From DATMER01 sp031390755 (GTDB lineage: Bacteria; Acidobacteriota; Thermoanaerobaculia; Multivoradales; UBA5704), in the NCBI GenBank assembly GCA_031390755.1, contig JANMTS010000066.1, positions 43,304 through 107,303 of the forward strand: 64,000 nucleotides of DNA. Direction: 5' to 3'. A program made the translations under genes and the position numbers. The notes beneath the pieces are model-generated. The model worked only from the letters and a program-made list of their open reading frames with translations, made no database searches and had not been told where the DNA came from. Positions 28,479 through 39,200 of the stretch are shown here, piece by piece (within the stretch, counting starts at the first letter, position 1; each line of letters opens with the position of its first letter).

Positions 28479-31400
28479 CGCTGAATCTCCTTCTTCTCGC
28501 TCTTCTCGGAGAGGAGGCTGCTGACCCCCTGGGCCGACAGGGCGCGCACGCGGCGGAGCACGCGCGCGATCGTCTCCATCTCGCCGGGCCGCGTCTCGCG
28601 GGCGGCCAGGGTCCGCGCCTGGCCCCGGACCGTGGGGTCTTCGTAGAGGGTGGCCAGGGGGAGGTCGCGCTGGAACGCCTCTCCGACCCGGCCGAAGAGC
28701 TGCATGGCGAGGAGCGAGTTGCCGCCCAGCTCGAAGAAGCTGTCCTCGACCCCGACCCGGTCGAGCCCCAGGACCTCGCCCCACATCTCGGCGAGGACGG
28801 ACTCCAGGTTCCCCTCGGGGGCGACGAAGCGGGCCGCCAGGTCGGGCCGGTCCGGCCCGGGAGTCGGCAGGGCGCGGCGGTCCACCTTGCCGTTCTGCGT
28901 GAGGGGCAGGGCCGGCAGCACCACGAAGGCCGACGGCACCGTGTACTCGGGCAGCGAGGCGCCGAGGCGCTCCCGCAGCTCGCTGACCGACGGCGCCTCG
29001 CTGTCGTCTTGCAGGGTGATGTACGCCACCAGGCGGCGGTCGTCCGCCGCGACCTCGCGCAGGACCACGACCGCCTCCCGGACTGCGGGGTGGGTGAGGA
29101 GCGCGGCCTCGATCTCGCCCAGCTCCACGCGGAAGCCGCGGATCTTGATCTGGTGATCGATGCGTCCGAGGTAGTCCAGCTCGCCGTCCGTCCGGCGCCG
29201 TACCAGGTCGCCGGAGCGGTACAGGCGGAGCCCCGGCGCGGCGGCCCAGGGGTGCGGCACGAAGCGTTCGGCGGTGAGGTCCGGCCGGCCCAGATAGCCG
29301 CGGGCGAGCCCGGCGCCGCCCACCAGGAGCTCGCCCGGCACGCCGTCCGGCACGAGGCGGCCGGCGGCGTCCACCACCCAGCCCTCCAGGTCGGGGATCG
29401 GCCGGCCGATCCCGGCCGGCGTCCCGGCATCGGCGGCCGAGAGCGGGCGCCAGGTCACGTGGACCGTGGTCTCGGTGATGCCGTACATGTTGACGAGCCG
29501 CGGCGCATCTTCGTCATGGCGCTCGTACCAGGGCGCCAGCGTGCGGGAGTCCAGGGCCTCGCCGCCGAAGATCACCAGCCGCAGGGCGAGCGGCCGGGGG
29601 GCCGACCGCGCGGCCTCGCTCCACATGAGCTGCCGGAAGGCCGAGGGGGTCTGGTTGAGCACCGTCACCCGCTCGTCGGCCAGCAGGTCGTAGAACGCGT
29701 CGGACGAGCGCCGCACGGCCGGCGGCACGATCACCAGCCTCCCGCCGTGGAGGAGCGCGCCCCAGATCTCCCAGACCGAGAAGTCGAAGGCGAAGGAGTG
29801 GAAGAAGGTCCACACGTCGTCCGGACCGAACCCGAAACGGTCCCGGGTGGCGTGGAAGAGCCGCAGCACGTGCGCGTGCGGCACGGCCACGCCCTTGGGC
29901 CGGCCCGTGGAGCCGGAGGTGAAGATGACGTACGCCGCCTGGCCGGGATCGGTTCCTGGGAGACTGTCGTCGGGTCCATCCGCTCCCGGGTCTACGACGG
30001 CTACCCCGGAATGGTCCAGAGGCGTGCCGCCGCCCGCCACCACCACGGCGATGCCCGCATCCTCGATCATCCCGGCCAGCCGGTCTGCCGGGGAGGCCGG
30101 ATCGAGCGGCACGTAGACCCCGCCGGCCTTGAGGGCGGCGAGCATGGCGGCGAGCAGGTCGAACGACGGCCGCAGGTGGATGCCGATCCGGGTCTCGCGT
30201 CCGGCGCCGGCGCGGCGTAGCGCCCGCGCGAGGCGGTCGGAGCGGCGGTCGAGCTCGGCGTAGGTGAGGGTCTCCCCCTCCAGGACCGCGGCCACGGCGT
30301 CCGGCCGTTCCGCGGCCCGGGCGGTGAAGCGGACGTGGAGCGGAGCGCCCGGAGCGAAGTCCGCGGCGGATCTCTCCGCCGCGACGAGTTGGCCGCGCTC
30401 GGCGGGCGAGAGGAGAGACAGGTCGTCCAGCCGGGCGAGCGGGCGGTCGGCGATCTGCGCGAGCAGGGCCGACCAGCTCCGGAGCAGGCGCGACGCGCCG
30501 GCCGGGTCGAGGCGGGCGGGGTCGGACTTGAGGCGCAGCGTGAGGCCGCCCCGGGGGATGGCCACGCCGGTCAGCGGATAGTTGGTCTTCTCGACCAGCC
30601 GCACGTCGTCGAGGTCGAAGAGGCCGGCCTCGCGGGACGGGAGCGAAGTTTCGACCGGATAGCTCTCGAACACCAGGAGCGTCTCGAACAGGGGTACGCC
30701 GCGCGGCACCTCGCTCCACTCCTGGATGCGGACGAGCGGCGTGTGCTCGAAGCGCAGGCGGTCGAGCTGCCCCTCCTGAAGGGCGGCGAGCCAGGGGAGG
30801 ATGCGCTCCTCCGCCGGTACGCGCACCCGCGCCGGCAGGGTGTTGATGAACGGCCCGACCGTGGCCTCGGCGCCGGCCAGGTCCGCGGGCCGGCCCGCGA
30901 CCGTGATGCCGAACACCACGTCGTCGCGTCCGGCGAGGCGGGCCAGGAGGAGCGCCCAGGCGCCCTGGACGACCGTTGCGAGGGTTACCCGGTGACGCCG
31001 GCCCAGCGCCTGGAGGGCGGCGGCGAGCGGGTCGTCCAGGCGCTCCTCGTGCTGCGCCGCGAGGCCCTCGCCCGCCTCGCCGTCGCGCCGGGGCGAGAGC
31101 AGGGGGAGGGCGGTGGGCTCGCGGAAGCCGGCGAGCGCCGCGCGCCAGGCCTCGCGGCCGGCTTCAGGATCCTGGTTGGCGAGCCAGGCGAGGAAGGCGC
31201 GGAAGGGGCGCACCGGGGCCGCGGGCGGCTCGCCGCCGAGCACCCGCGCGGCGTATCCCGCCACGACCTCGCCCAGGATCAGCGGCACGCACCAGCCGTC
31301 GAGCAGGATGTGGTGGCTGGTCCACACCAGGCGGTGGACCCCCTCCTGCCAGCGGACGAGGAGCAGGCGCATCAGCGGCGGCCGCGCCGGATCGAAGCCG

Positions 31401-34400
31401 CGGCGCCGGTCCTCGCGGAGATGGCTCTCCAGGCGGGCCTCGCGTTTGGCCTCCGGCAGGGCGCTCCAGTCCTGCCGCTCCAGGGGGAGGAGGGCGCGGC
31501 GGTGGACGCGCTGCAGGGGCCGGTCGAAGCCCTTCCAGAGGAACGAGGTGCGGAGCACCGGCTGCCGGTCCACGACCGCCTGCCAGGCGGCTGCGAGGGC
31601 GTCGGCGTCGAGCGGGCCGCGCAGCCGGCAGTGGACCTGCTGTACGTAGTGGCCGGCTTCCGGCGAGAGCACGGTGTGGAACAGCATCCCCTCCTGCACC
31701 GGGGCCAGGGGGTACAGGTCCTCGACGTCGCGGGCGGAGCCCACGGCGCGGTCGAGGCGGGCCTGGTCGAGCTTCGCGAGCGGGAAGTCGGCCGGGATGG
31801 CGCCGCCGGCGTCCGGCTCCTGGGCGTGGCGGACGAGCCGTCCGATCTCGGCGAGGAAGCGGTCGGCGAGCGCCTGCACCGTGTCGGGGTGGTCGGTGTC
31901 CGCGCCCCAGATCCAGTGGACCCGCAGGCGGCCCTCGGTCACCAGGGCGCTGATCTCGAAGCGGTGGCGGCGCTCGGAAGCGGGATCGCTCGTGGCGCCG
32001 ACCGGCTCGGAAGCCAGCCGGAAGGGGGCGTCGTCGCCGAGCGCCGCGTCCGACTGCCCGAGGTAGTCGAAGACCACTTCCGGCTCCGGCGCGGATGCCA
32101 GGCGGCCGGAGGCCTCGCCCCCGGCCAGGAAGCGCAGCAAGCCGTACCCGAGGCCGCGGCCGGGGACGCGATGGAGGACGGTGCGCACGGCCCGCAGCGC
32201 GGCGGCCGGCCCGACCTCGGGATCGACCTCCAGGCGGACCGGGTAGAGGGCTGTGAACCAGCCCACGGTGCGCGAGAGGTCGAGGTCCTCGAACAGCTCC
32301 TCCCGGCCGTGCGCCTCCAGGTCCATCCGCCGGCCGGGCCGGCCGGTCCAGGCCGCGAAGGCCAGGGCGAGCGCGGCGAGCAGGGTCTCGTCGGGGCGGG
32401 CGCGGAACGCCGCGGGCAGGTCCTGCAGGAGGGCTCGCGTCTCCGCCTCCGGGAGATGAAGGACGAGGGTCCGCGCCCTTCCGCGCAGGCGGGTCCCGGG
32501 GAGGGCGGCGGGGAGGGGGGCGTCCGGCTGGGTCATCTCCTCCCAGAACGGCTCCTCGGCGGCGACCGCCTCGGAACGGGCCAGCTCCTCCAGCCTCTGA
32601 CCCCATTGCCGGAATGAGCTGGTGCGCGGAGGGAGGACGCCGCCCGTCCGTAGCGCCTCCAGATCTTCGACCAGGACGCGCCAGGATACGCCGTCCACGG
32701 CGAGGTGGTGGACGGTCAGGAGCAGCCGGTCGGGAGTGCCGTCGCCCCACGGGAAGTGGACGACGCGGACGATCGGCCCCCGGGACAGGTCCAGGCTGCG
32801 CTGGACATCGCGGCACGCGTCCGACATCGCGGCGGCGCGGAGCTCCGCCGGCAGGTCGGAGAGGTCCACCGCCGTGAACGGCACGGGACCGCCGGGAGGG
32901 GCGAAGTTCTGCGACCAGCCCTCCGCCGTGCGGGTGAAGCGCAGGCGCAGGGCGTCGTGGTGCTCGATCAGTCCGGCGACCGCGGCGGCGAGCGGCGCGG
33001 ATTCGAGCGGCCCGCGGGCCTCCAGCAGCAGGGCCTGGTTGAAGTGGTCCGGCCGGGGGAACGCCTGAGTGAAGAAGCGGCGCTGGATGGGCAGGAGCGG
33101 CGCGGGACCGGTGAGCGGGCCGGGCTCGGCCGCGATCTCCCGGGACGGCCGGGAGGCCGCCGCGGCCAGCTCCGCGACCGTCGGGCGCTCGAAGAAGTCG
33201 CGCGGCCGGAGGTGGAGACCCTCGCGGCGGGCCCGCGACACGATCTGGAGGCTGAGGATCGAATCGCCGCCGAGGGCGAAGAAGTCGTCGTGGAGACCCA
33301 CCCGCTCGACGCGCAGCGCTTCGCCGATCAGCCGGGCGAGCGCCCGCTCGGCGTCGGTGCGCGGCGGTGCGTAGGACTCTCCGCCGGCCGCGTCAGCCTC
33401 CTCCGGATCAGGCAGCGCGCGGCGGTCGACCTTGCCGAAGGCCGTGAGCGGCAGGGCCGGGATCGGCGCGAAGAGCGTCGGCACGAGGGGCGCCGGCAGG
33501 CGCCCGCGCAGGAAGTCGCGCAGCTCCGCGCCGGACACGGGCCGGCCGGGGACGGGGACGATCCAGGCGACGAGGCGCTTCTCGCCGGCCGCGTCGGCGC
33601 GCGCGTCCACCGCGCACTGGCGGACGCCGGGATGGGCGGCGAGAGCCGCCTCGACCTCGCCGGGCTCGATGCGGAAGCCGCGGATCTTGATCTGATGGTC
33701 GCGGCGGCCCAGGAACTCGATCTCGCCGTCGGCCCGGCGGCGGCCCAGGTCGCCGGTCCGGTAGAGGCGCGCCCCGGGAACCGGGCCGAACGGATCGGGG
33801 ACGAAGCGCTCCGCCGTCAGGTCGGGCCGGCCGAGATAGCCGCGCGCCTCCGAGCCGCCGAGCCAGAGCTCGCCCGGCAGCCCGGCGTCCTGGAGCGCGC
33901 CCCAGGCGTCGACCACATGGGCCGTGCGGCCGCCCACCGGCCGGCCGATGGACACGGTCCGCGCAGCATCGCGCGGATCGAGCGTGGCCACCGTGGCGGT
34001 GACCGTGGTCTCGGTGGGGCCGTAGGCGTTGAGCAGCGCGCACGAAGGCGTCGCCGCCCGCGCCCAGCGCTCCAGGTCCTCGGGCGCGATGCGGTCGCCG
34101 CCCGCCACCATCAGCCGCAGCCCGTCCGGCGTCCGCAGGCCGCGGTCGGCCCATTCGGCGAGCGCATGGCGCCAGTAGGCCGTGGGCGGGTTGGCGACGG
34201 TGATCCGGCGCTCGGCCAGGGCGCGGTGGAGCTCCTCCGGCGTCCAGGGCTCGGGGTCGCGCAGCACTACGGCGGCGCCCGCCAGGAGCGGCGCCAGGAT
34301 CTGCTCCAGCGAGGTGTCGAACTGGAGCGACGCGAACTGGAGCACCCGGTCCGTCTCCACCAGGCCGAAGCGCTCCACGATCTCTTCCATGTGCACGGCC

Positions 34401-36271
34401 ATGGCGCCGTGGGAGATCACGACCCCCTTGGGCCGGCCCGTGGAGCCGGAGGTATAGATGACCCAGGCGGCCTGCGCGGGGTGGATGGGCGCCCGGTCGA
34501 GCCCGCCGTCCGCGCCGGGAACGTCCTCGACGATCACGGTGGCGATACCGGCTGGGACCCGTGCGGCGAAGGCCCGGGAGGTCACGACCACCCGCACGCC
34601 CGCGTCCGCCAGGAGCGCGCGCAGGCGCTCGTCCGGGTCCTCGGGCGAGAGCGGCAGATACGCCGCGCCCGCGGCCAGGATGCCCAGGAGCGCCGCGACC
34701 GTGTCCGGCGAGCGCTCCAGGAGCACCCCCACCCGGTCGTCGGTGCCGGCCGCGAGCATCTCCAGCGCATCCGCGAGCCCCGCGGCCTTGCGGACGAGCT
34801 CGCCGTAGGTCAGGCTCCCGTCGCGGCCGTCGACCGCCACGGCGCCGGTCGCGCGCGCCGCGCGCCGCGCCACGGCCGCGGCCAGCGGCCCCGACCATCC
34901 CCTCCGGCCCCTCCGGCCTCTCCGGTCCGGGGACGCGGTGAGCCGTTCGCGCTCGGCCCGCGGCAGGGTCTCGACTCCGGCGAGCGGCAGCTCCGGGCCG
35001 GCGGCGAACGCGGCGAGGACCGCCTCCAGCCGTTCCAGGGCGGCCTCCACCGCGGCGCCGGTCGTGCGGCGGCCGTCGCAGCAGAGGCGCAGGGAGAGCG
35101 GCGGCCCGGGGTGGACCACGAGGCTCACGGGGTAGCTGGTGCCGTCGCGGAACGCGGCGCCGGCCGTGCGCTCGGCGGCCTGGTCGTCGACCTGATAGTT
35201 CTCGAACACCACCAGCGACTCGAACAGGGGGAGCCCGCCGGGCAGGCCGCTCCAGCGCTGGATGCGCACCAGCGGCGTGAGCTCCCACTGCCGGGCCTCG
35301 GCTTGGCGCTCCTGGAGCCGCCGGAGGAAGGCGAGCACGGTCTCGCCGTCGCGGAGCCGCACCCGCACCGGCAGCGTGTTGAGGAACGGACCGACCATCG
35401 ATTCGAACCCGTCGAGCTCCGGCGGCCGGCCGGAGACCGTGGCGCCGAACACCACGTCGGCCAGGCCCGCGGCGCGGGCGAGTAGCAGCGCCCAGGCCCC
35501 CTGCACGACCGTGTTGACCGTCAGGCCGCCGCGGCGCGCCAGCTCCTGGACGGCCGCGGACAGCTCCGGCGAAAGGGTCCTCCGGCGGTCGGTCGGCCCG
35601 CCGGCCAGGCCGGTGCCGAGCGGCAGGGGCGTCGGCTCGGCGAAGCCCGCCAACTCGCCGCGCCAGAACGACTCCGCGCGCCGCAGGTCCTGGCGGCGCA
35701 GCCAGTCCACGTAGTCGCGGAACGGGCGCCCGGCCAGGGCCGGCACGGGCCGGCCGCCGCGCAGCGCCTCGTAGACCGCGAGCACCTGCTGCAGCACCAG
35801 CGCCACGGACCAGCCGTCGAGGATCAGGTGGTGGAAGCTCCACACCACGTGCCACGCGTCGTCCGCCGTGCGCAGCAGGGCGAGGCGCAGGAGCGGCGCC
35901 TCGCCGAGCGCGAAGCCGCGCCGACGGTCCCGTTCCAGGAAGTCTTCGAGCCGCGCGCGCCTCTCCTCCTCCGGCAGGCCGCGCCAGTCGGCGCGCTCGA
36001 CCGGGACCTCGGCGCCGCGCACCACCACCTGGAGCGGCTCCTCCATGTCCTCCCACACGAACGCCGAGCGCAGCACCGGGTGGCGGTCCACGACGGCCTG
36101 CCAGGCCCGGACGAAGGCGTCCGGCTCCAGGTCGCCGGGCAGGACGCGGACCGCCTGGCGGAAGTAGACGTCGGCTCCCTCTTCCTGGCCCGGGTCCGAG
36201 ACCGCGTGGAAGAGCAGGCCCTCCTGCATGGGGGAGAGCGGGTAGAGGTCCTCGATCCGGTCAACCTGCAT
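28475..36271 (-). CDS. NRPS, two modules: C-A-T-E-C-A(Thr)-T
   Basis: 2,598 residues. It opens directly with IEDLYPLSPMQEGLLFH, the start of a C domain of the type that accepts a D-configured donor, which fits the epimerase ending the preceding protein. Approximate domains: C 5-430 (HHLILDGWS near 148), A 480-950, T near 998 (FFALGGDSILSLQ), E 1055-1500 (HHLAVDGVSWRVL near 1192; DLSRTVGWFT), C 1515-1950 (HHILLDGWC near 1657), A 1990-2460, T near 2515. The first A domain reads DTEAVGAVTK, with an acidic residue at the third position and no confident match. The second reads DFWNIGMVHK, a textbook threonine code. The ATG at 36271 overlaps the upstream stop by 11 bases, with AAGGA about 12 bases upstream. 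The predicted contribution is a D-residue of unknown identity followed by L-Thr. Confidence 0.95.
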   Translation of the reverse strand: MQVDRIEDLYPLSPMQEGLLFHAVSDPGQEEGADVYFRQAVRVLPGDLEPDAFVRAWQAVVDRHPVLRSAFVWEDMEEPLQVVVRGAEVPVERADWRGLPEEERRARLEDFLERDRRRGFALGEAPLLRLALLRTADDAWHVVWSFHHLILDGWSVALVLQQVLAVYEALRGGRPVPALAGRPFRDYVDWLRRQDLRRAESFWRGELAGFAEPTPLPLGTGLAGGPTDRRRTLSPELSAAVQELARRGGLTVNTVVQGAWALLLARAAGLADVVFGATVSGRPPELDGFESMVGPFLNTLPVRVRLRDGETVLAFLRRLQERQAEARQWELTPLVRIQRWSGLPGGLPLFESLVVFENYQVDDQAAERTAGAAFRDGTSYPVSLVVHPGPPLSLRLCCDGRRTTGAAVEAALERLEAVLAAFAAGPELPLAGVETLPRAERERLTASPDRRGRRGRRGWSGPLAAAVARRAARATGAVAVDGRDGSLTYGELVRKAAGLADALEMLAAGTDDRVGVLLERSPDTVAALLGILAAGAAYLPLSPEDPDERLRALLADAGVRVVVTSRAFAARVPAGIATVIVEDVPGADGGLDRAPIHPAQAAWVIYTSGSTGRPKGVVISHGAMAVHMEEIVERFGLVETDRVLQFASLQFDTSLEQILAPLLAGAAVVLRDPEPWTPEELHRALAERRITVANPPTAYWRHALAEWADRGLRTPDGLRLMVAGGDRIAPEDLERWARAATPSCALLNAYGPTETTVTATVATLDPRDAARTVSIGRPVGGRTAHVVDAWGALQDAGLPGELWLGGSEARGYLGRPDLTAERFVPDPFGPVPGARLYRTGDLGRRRADGEIEFLGRRDHQIKIRGFRIEPGEVEAALAAHPGVRQCAVDARADAAGEKRLVAWIVPVPGRPVSGAELRDFLRGRLPAPLVPTLFAPIPALPLTAFGKVDRRALPDPEEADAAGGESYAPPRTDAERALARLIGEALRVERVGLHDDFFALGGDSILSLQIVSRARREGLHLRPRDFFERPTVAELAAAASRPSREIAAEPGPLTGPAPLLPIQRRFFTQAFPRPDHFNQALLLEARGPLESAPLAAAVAGLIEHHDALRLRFTRTAEGWSQNFAPPGGPVPFTAVDLSDLPAELRAAAMSDACRDVQRSLDLSRGPIVRVVHFPWGDGTPDRLLLTVHHLAVDGVSWRVLVEDLEALRTGGVLPPRTSSFRQWGQRLEELARSEAVAAEEPFWEEMTQPDAPLPAALPGTRLRGRARTLVLHLPEAETRALLQDLPAAFRARPDETLLAALALAFAAWTGRPGRRMDLEAHGREELFEDLDLSRTVGWFTALYPVRLEVDPEVGPAAALRAVRTVLHRVPGRGLGYGLLRFLAGGEASGRLASAPEPEVVFDYLGQSDAALGDDAPFRLASEPVGATSDPASERRHRFEISALVTEGRLRVHWIWGADTDHPDTVQALADRFLAEIGRLVRHAQEPDAGGAIPADFPLAKLDQARLDRAVGSARDVEDLYPLAPVQEGMLFHTVLSPEAGHYVQQVHCRLRGPLDADALAAAWQAVVDRQPVLRTSFLWKGFDRPLQRVHRRALLPLERQDWSALPEAKREARLESHLREDRRRGFDPARPPLMRLLLVRWQEGVHRLVWTSHHILLDGWCVPLILGEVVAGYAARVLGGEPPAAPVRPFRAFLAWLANQDPEAGREAWRAALAGFREPTALPLLSPRRDGEAGEGLAAQHEERLDDPLAAALQALGRRHRVTLATVVQGAWALLLARLAGRDDVVFGITVAGRPADLAGAEATVGPFINTLPARVRVPAEERILPWLAALQEGQLDRLRFEHTPLVRIQEWSEVPRGVPLFETLLVFESYPVETSLPSREAGLFDLDDVRLVEKTNYPLTGVAIPRGGLTLRLKSDPARLDPAGASRLLRSWSALLAQIADRPLARLDDLSLLSPAERGQLVAAERSAADFAPGAPLHVRFTARAAERPDAVAAVLEGETLTYAELDRRSDRLARALRRAGAGRETRIGIHLRPSFDLLAAMLAALKAGGVYVPLDPASPADRLAGMIEDAGIAVVVAGGGTPLDHSGVAVVDPGADGPDDSLPGTDPGQAAYVIFTSGSTGRPKGVAVPHAHVLRLFHATRDRFGFGPDDVWTFFHSFAFDFSVWEIWGALLHGGRLVIVPPAVRRSSDAFYDLLADERVTVLNQTPSAFRQLMWSEAARSAPRPLALRLVIFGGEALDSRTLAPWYERHDEDAPRLVNMYGITETTVHVTWRPLSAADAGTPAGIGRPIPDLEGWVVDAAGRLVPDGVPGELLVGGAGLARGYLGRPDLTAERFVPHPWAAAPGLRLYRSGDLVRRRTDGELDYLGRIDHQIKIRGFRVELGEIEAALLTHPAVREAVVVLREVAADDRRLVAYITLQDDSEAPSVSELRERLGASLPEYTVPSAFVVLPALPLTQNGKVDRRALPTPGPDRPDLAARFVAPEGNLESVLAEMWGEVLGLDRVGVEDSFFELGGNSLLAMQLFGRVGEAFQRDLPLATLYEDPTVRGQARTLAARETRPGEMETIARVLRRVRALSAQGVSSLLSEKSEKKEIQR

Positions 36272-39200
36272 CGTGGGTCCGATCCTTGGCGGTGCCGACC
36301 TGGCGGGCGATGCGCGCGAGCAGGTCCCCTCCGGGCCCGGCCAGGACAGAAGGCTGTGCGACCCGGCCGGCGGGATCGAGCAGGCGGCGAAGGGCCGCGG
36401 CGAAGGCGTCGACCAGCCTTTCCGCGGTCGCCGGGCGGTGGAGGGCCGTGCTGTAACCCCAGGTGAGGCACAGCCGGCCTCCGAGCACATAGGCCCCGAC
36501 GTTGAACGGCCGCTCGCGGTGGCCGCTGCCGCTGCGGGCGGTCCGCGCGGCCAGCGGGTCTCCCAGGTCGGCGCGGCCGAGCGCGCCCTCGCCCGCCGGG
36601 CCGTCGAGCTGGCCGAGGTAGTTGAACGAGACGTCCGGCGCCGGCAGGGCGGCCAGCTCGGCTCCCCGCGGGGACAGGTGGCGCAGCACGCCGTAGCCCA
36701 GGCCGCGGTGCGGGATGCGCCGCAGGCGGTCGGCCACGGCACGCACGGCGGCCGCGGGATCGTCCAGGCCCGCGTCGAGGTCGAGGGCCACCGGGTGGTG
36801 GGTGGTGAACCAGCCCACGGTGCGCGTGAGGTCCAGGTCGGGCGCGATCTCCTCGCGGCCATGGCCTTCGACCACCACGCCGAGCCCGGTCCGGCCGGTC
36901 CAGCCGGTCACGGCCTGGGCGTGGCCGGCGAGGAGCACCTCCTGGATCTCGGCGCCGAGCGCGGCCGGCGCCTCCTGGAGCAGCCGCCGCGTCTCCTCCT
37001 CCGAGAGGGAGGCCGTGGCCGCGGCGCCGGTGGCGACGGCGGGCCGGTCTACAGGCTGATCGAAATCGAGAGGGAGAGACGGCGCCGCCGACATCTCCCG
37101 CCACAGACCCAGCTCGCCGTCGAACGCGCCGTCCCGGGCGAGATCGGCCAGCCGCCCGGCCCAGGCTCCGAACGAGCTCGTCCGCGAAGGCAGGTCCGGG
37201 GTGCCGCCGGCTTCGAGGCTGGACACCAGCGCCGCCAGGTCCTCCGTCAGGATGCGCCAGGAGACGCCGTCGACCACCAGGTGGTGGGCGGCCAGCAGGA
37301 GCCTCTGGCTGCCGCGGAGGTCGAAGAGCACGGCTCCGAACAGCGGTCCCCGAGCGAGGTCGAAGCTCCCCTGGAGAGCGCGGGCCGCGCCTTCCAGGGC
37401 CTCCCCGGGCTCCGCGAGGCCGGAGAGGTCGTGGTGGACGAGGAGCGGGGCCGTCTCCGCCTCGGCGTAGGTCTGGCGCCAGGAGCCGTCCGGTGCTGCG
37501 GTGAAGCGCAGCCGCAGGGCGTCGTGATGGGCCGCGAGGCGCGCCAGCGCCGCCGCGAGCCCGCGCTCGGAGAGCGGCCGGGCCGGCTCCAGGAGCACCG
37601 CCTGGTTCCAGTGGTGGGAGTCGGCGAAGCCCTGGTCGAAGAACCAGCGCTGGATCGGCGTCAGCGGGAAGCTGCCGGTGGCCGGCCCCGCGTCCGTGCG
37701 CACCGCGGGAGCGCCGGCGGCGCCCGCCAGCTCGGCGACCGTCTGGTGCTGGAACAGGTCGCGCGGCTTGAGCGCGAGCCCGGCGCGCACGGCCCGGCCG
37801 ACCGCCTGGATGGCGAGGATCGAGTCGCCCCCCAGGTTGAAGAAGTTGTCGTGGATGCCCACGCGCTCGACGCGCAGCACCTGCGCCCAGACGCCCGCGA
37901 GCAGCTCCTCGACCGGCGTGCGGGGGGCGGCGAACGCCGTCCTCTCGCCGCCCCTTTCGGGTGCGGGGAGGGCGCGGCGGTCGAGCTTGCCGTTGGGCGT
38001 CAGCGGCAGCGCCGGGAGCGTCACGAACGCGGCCGGCACCATGTACTCCGGCAGCCTGTCGTGCAGGAAGGCGCGCAGGTCCGCGGTCGAAGGCTCCTCG
38101 CCGCGCCGCGCGGCCAGCCAGGCGACGAGCCGGCGCTCGCCCGGGGCGTCCTCGCGCAGCAGCACCGCCGCGTCGCGCACCGCCGGGTGGCGGCGCAGCG
38201 CCGCCTCGATCTCGCCGGGCTCGATGCGGAAGCCGCGGAGCTTGATCTGGCCGTCGAGGCGGCCGAGGAACTCCAGGCGGCCGTCGGGGAGCACGCGCGC
38301 CCGGTCGCCGGTCCGGTAGAGCCGGCCGCCGGCCGGGCCGTGGGGATCGGGGACGAAGCGCTCGGCCGTGGCGTCCGGCCGTTCGAAGTAGCCGCGGGCC
38401 ACGCCCGCGCCGCCGATGCACAGCTCGCCGGGCACGCCCCACGGGGACAGGCGGCCGACACCGCCGGCACCGTCGGTATTGCCGAGAACCAGGACCCGGG
38501 CTCCGGCCAGGGGCCGGCCGAGCGGCGGCCGCTCCGGCCTGCCGTCCGGCTCGCCGGCCTCCAGGCGGCCGGCCACGGCGCCGACCGTCGTCTCCGTCGG
38601 CCCGTAGTGGTTGAACACCGCGGGGCCGCGCCCCGGCCCCGCGAGCCGGTCCACCAGGTCCCAGCCCGCCGCCTCGCCGCCGAGCACCAGCAGGCGCCGC
38701 GGCAGCACCCGCTCCGCACCGCCGCCGCCGGTATCGCCGACATCGCCGACATCGCCGGCCAGCAGGGCCTGGAGCTGCGAGGGCACGATCTTGAGGGCGT
38801 CGATGCCGGCGCTTTCGACCAGCCCGGCGAACGCCTCCGGCTCCATCGCCTGGTCCTGGGTCACCACCTCCAGGCAGCCGCCGGCCAGGAGGGCCGGGAA
38901 GACCATGGTGTTGCCGAGGTCGGCCGCGAGGGTCGTGACCGTGGCCCAGACCCGGCCCTCCGGCGAGCCCATCCGTTCCAGGATGGCGGCCGTGTAGGCG
39001 AGGATCTGGCGGTGCTCGACCCCGACCCCCGTGGGCCGGCCGGTCGAGCCGGAGGTGAAGAGCACGTAGGCGAGGCTCTCCTGATCAGCCGTGTCCGGCG
39101 GCGCCCCGGCGGGAAGCGCCAGCAGGACCTCGCGGTCGGCGTCGAGCCGCACCAGCTTTGCGCCGGTCGCGGGGAGCAGGTCGGCGTGCGCCGCGTCGGT

